Source: Chlamydiota bacterium
GTDB lineage: Bacteria; Chlamydiota; Chlamydiia; Chlamydiales; 2-12-FULL-49-11
Length of the DNA: 42,912 bases
NCBI GenBank assembly: GCA_947478685.1
Contig: CANJWO010000010.1
Location: 1-42,912 of the forward strand
Direction of reading: 5' to 3'
Shown in pieces: positions 40,864 through 42,912 of this stretch. The notes beneath the pieces were generated by a model. That model saw only the letters and a list, made by a program, of their open reading frames with translations. It was not told where the DNA came from and ran no database searches. Numbering within the stretch: position 1 is the first letter of the stretch; every line of letters starts with the position of its first letter. Both the position numbers and the translations under genes were made by a program.

Positions 40864-42459
40864 ATGAGTGAACCTGATTATTTTTCTTTTGAAGAGTACC
40901 AAAATCGCCTGGTAAAACTTGGTGAAATTCGGGCTCTTGGTGTTGATCCTTATCCACATTTGTATTGTCCGACCCATGAAGTAGATGCGATTTTGAGTCA
41001 GTATAAAGATTTAGAGCTGGGTTCTTTTGAAGATGCAGAAGGGAAGAAGACCGATTTTGTTGCACTCGGTGGCCGTCTTGTATTGCATAGATCGATGGGA
41101 AAGAATATTTTCGCTCAGATTCAAGAGGGGACCGCTCGTATTCAGGTGCTATTTAATCGCGACCACACGAAAGTGAAGGGTTTAGCTGATGGTAAAGAGG
41201 TTACAGGGCATAAGTTTTTAGAAAAGAAGCTCGATTTGGGAGACATTATTGGGGTTGAGGGGCATCTTTTCCGGACACATAAAGGGGAGCTTACTGTTTA
41301 TGCGACAGAGGTAACTCTACTCTGTAAAGCTTTGCTTCCACTACCTGATAAGCATAGTGGCCTTACTAATAAAGAGGCCAGATATCGAAAGAGATGGGTT
41401 GATCTTATCTCTCACCCTGAGGTGATGGAGACGTTTCGTTTGAGAAGTAAAATTCTTTCAAATATTCGGGCTTATTTTGCAAAAGCTGACTTTATGGAAG
41501 TTGAGACACCTGTCCTTGAAAGAGTTTACGGCGGGGCTCAAGCAGAGCCTTTTACAACGCACTTAAATGCTCTCCATATGAACATGTTTTTAAGAATTGC
41601 CCTTGAAATTTCTTTAAAGAAGCTCATAGTTGGTGGCTTATCTAGGGTTTTTGAGATTGGTAAACTATTTCGTAATGAGGGGATTGATTCAACTCACAAT
41701 CCAGAGTTTACTTCAGTAGAGTGCTATGCCGCTTATTGGGATTATAACGATGTAATGCGCTTCACAGAAGGTCTATACGAATTTCTTGCTAAAGAGTTAT
41801 TTGGAACGACGAAAATTGGCTTTAGAAAAGATAAAAAGGGGAATGAACATGAAATTGATATAGCGACTCCTTGGATTCGTATTTCGATGACTGACAGCAT
41901 TAAACAGTATGGTGGTATCGATATCAATGAGCTCTCTGATGATGAGATGCGAAAAGTTTTAGTCGATAAGGGGACAATTGACCCGGCAGAGATTCGTAAA
42001 ATGCCAAGAGGTATTCTTACAGCTAAAATTTTTGAAGAGTTTGTTGAGGAGCACCTCATTCAGCCTCATTTTATTATCGATCATCCAATTGAGACAACAC
42101 CTCTTTGCAAATTGCACAGAGATCCAGAACTTGCCAAGAAAGGGATTGTCGAACGATTTGAAGGTTTTGTTTTAGGTACTGAAATTTGTAATGCCTATAC
42201 TGAGCTCAATGATCCGATTCTACAGAGAAAACTCCTCGAAGCTCAAGATCGTCAGCTTCAAGAAGGTAATGCAGAGGCCAATCCAATTGATGAAGAGTTT
42301 TTAGAGGCAATCTGCCAAGGTATGCCACCCTGTGGCGGCCTAGGTATCGGCATTGATAGACTTATCATGCTCTTTAGCGGAGAAAGTTCGATCCGCGACG
42401 TTATCTACTTCCCCCTGATGAAAGCTTTAATCGCTGAGACATCCCCTCAAACAGTCTAA
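40864..42459 (+). CDS. lysS: Lysyl-tRNA synthetase (class II)
   Basis: 531-aa class II synthetase. It has an OB-fold anticodon-binding domain (about 60-170; LGGRLVLHRSMGKNIFAQIQEG), motif 1 around FMEVETPVLERVYGGAQAEPF, motif 2 FRNEGIDSTHNPEFTSVECYAAY and motif 3 GGLGIGIDRLIMLFSG. Both synthetase genes are adjacent, as in Chlamydia (recalled). The ATG is 36 bp after the cysS stop. Confidence 0.97.
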   Translation: MSEPDYFSFEEYQNRLVKLGEIRALGVDPYPHLYCPTHEVDAILSQYKDLELGSFEDAEGKKTDFVALGGRLVLHRSMGKNIFAQIQEGTARIQVLFNRDHTKVKGLADGKEVTGHKFLEKKLDLGDIIGVEGHLFRTHKGELTVYATEVTLLCKALLPLPDKHSGLTNKEARYRKRWVDLISHPEVMETFRLRSKILSNIRAYFAKADFMEVETPVLERVYGGAQAEPFTTHLNALHMNMFLRIALEISLKKLIVGGLSRVFEIGKLFRNEGIDSTHNPEFTSVECYAAYWDYNDVMRFTEGLYEFLAKELFGTTKIGFRKDKKGNEHEIDIATPWIRISMTDSIKQYGGIDINELSDDEMRKVLVDKGTIDPAEIRKMPRGILTAKIFEEFVEEHLIQPHFIIDHPIETTPLCKLHRDPELAKKGIVERFEGFVLGTEICNAYTELNDPILQRKLLEAQDRQLQEGNAEANPIDEEFLEAICQGMPPCGGLGIGIDRLIMLFSGESSIRDVIYFPLMKALIAETSPQTV

Positions 42460-42576
42460 TTTCTAGTATGACTAAAAAATATTTCTCTGAGAACTCTGAG
42501 TCCTACACGCTTCTGCGGTGATTTTATTTTTTTTTATAAAAAAATTATTCGAAGCTCCTACTCCTCCGTAAGGTGA

Positions 42577-42766
42577 GTGACTAGAGAGGTGATTTTGGCG
42601 GCGCTTGCAGAATATCCGGGGGCGATTCAGTTTGTGCCGCTCGAGTTGCAGACGCCTGATATAGTGAATTAAATTTTCATTGATAAGTTTACACAGTATG
42701 TGCCCTTGGGTTTCATTAGGCATTAGCCGGCGCTGAAGCAGGCCGTGTGTTTTCACACGAGCGATG
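42577..42766 (+). pseudogene. Decayed repeat-protein remnant
   Basis: One frame reads VTREVILAALAEYPGAIQF then VPLELQTPDIVN, a stop (42670-42672), then IFIDKFTQYVPLGFIRH, a second stop (42724-42726), then PALKQAVCFHTSDG. The two halves share Q-F/Y-V-P-L followed by P-x-x-x-x-A/V, as in DUF4116-like or related 'qyVPleLktpelv..Av' repeats. I see neither a start nor the rest of the gene. It lies directly before the group II intron. Bases 42460-42576 hold only an AT-rich hairpin (42531-42546) and nothing coding. Confidence 0.5.
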
Positions 42767-42912
42767 GTGTGCCCAGTATGGACAATAACTTGTTGGTGAA
42801 AATCCAATCATAACCCGGAAAGGAGGGAATATGTAGACGAAGACAAGGGTGTCCGAAGAAACCAAAGCGAGGCTCCGCAACAGTGGATACAAGGTGTCGA
42901 AGAGGCCAATGA
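42767..42912 (+). mobile_element. 5' part of a bacterial group II intron (window end truncates it)
   Basis: The sequence begins GTGTGCCCAGTATGGAC, the 5' splice-site consensus GUGYG followed by the domain I start seen in group IIC and related bacterial introns such as the Oceanobacillus iheyensis intron (recalled: GUGUGCCCGGCAUGGGUG). GGTGAAAATCC at 42795-42805 matches the conserved GGUGAGAGUCC element, and CAAGGGTGTCCG at 42844-42855 matches a stretch of the same domain. A 6-bp hairpin CGTGTG-TTTT-CACACG (42744-42759) lies 7 bp upstream of the boundary. Group II introns encode a reverse transcriptase/maturase that would lie right of this window. The exact class is not certain. Confidence 0.75.

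Noticed and set aside
42531..42546. TTTTTTATAAAAAA hairpin after lysS as terminator
   Set aside because: A pure AT palindrome with no GC stem; could contribute to termination but cannot be supported.
42472..42807. 111-aa minus-strand reading frame near the right edge
   Set aside because: It spans the intron boundary and the plus-strand repeat-protein remnant, and shows no domain; taken as a shadow.
1..42912. CRISPR array or cas genes
   Set aside because: No regular direct repeats with unique spacers and no Cas-like proteins were seen.
1..42912. rRNA genes or further tRNAs
   Set aside because: Only one tRNA cloverleaf (Cys) was found by eye; no rRNA signature stretches.

Overview
This is AT-rich bacterial DNA from a chlamydia-related organism (phylum Chlamydiota, most likely an environmental or amoeba-associated lineage rather than Chlamydia itself). 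The evidence is a gene order from about 12.5 to 42.5 kb (divergent GroEL3, murF-mraY-murD-LysM-ftsW-murG-murC, cutA, rsbV, miaA, rsfS, fabF, Nudix, aas, cysS, lysS) that I recall as the backbone of chlamydial genomes. It is joined by an Inc-like bilobed membrane protein, a MOMP-like porin and a BioY biotin importer. No accession-level comparison could be made.

Layout. 1-5.1 kb: an IS-like repeat scar, a small protein with ubiquitin-like (beta-grasp) sequence features, a phosphoglucomutase/phosphomannomutase, a YkgJ-type cysteine-cluster protein, a metallophosphoesterase, two unknown small proteins and a putative glycosyltransferase. 5.1-11.6 kb (minus strand): a MOMP-like porin preceded by a 1206-aa secreted GH81 beta-1,3-glucanase with its own promoter and a TTG start behind a perfect Shine-Dalgarno, then a cyclopropane fatty acid synthase that unexpectedly carries a signal-peptide-like N-terminus, and an unknown protein. 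11.7-14.2 kb (minus): a GT9-like protein, a compact GroEL-like protein without the ATP-binding motifs, RsmI and tRNA-Cys(GCA). 14.3-18.9 kb (plus): a TVP38/DedA-type membrane protein and a 1274-aa multidomain GH16-type glucanase with a 23-cysteine repeat insertion.

18.9-28.7 kb is the peptidoglycan and division cluster, tightly overlapped and interrupted once by a minus-strand Inc-like gene between mraY and murD. MurC is free-standing (the Chlamydiaceae protein is fused to Ddl), no Ddl is seen, and FtsQ follows. 28.8-36.5 kb holds miaA, a LysE-type exporter, an alpha/beta hydrolase, a coiled-coil protein, nadD, rsfS, fabF, a Nudix hydrolase, bioY and a small unknown gene. 36.6-42.5 kb holds a large Aas-like protein with an internal acyl-carrier domain, cysS and lysS. 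The right edge is a decayed repeat-protein pseudogene followed by what looks like the 5' end of a bacterial group II intron, cut off by the end of the window.

Most notable: two unrelated families of beta-1,3-glucan hydrolase (GH81 and GH16) lie within 10 kb in a chlamydial setting, one in an apparent operon with a porin. This suggests attack on a beta-glucan-containing host structure or food particle and uptake of products. Other points for follow-up are the ubiquitin-like protein, the signal-bearing CFA synthase, the Inc-like gene within the mur cluster and the group II intron.
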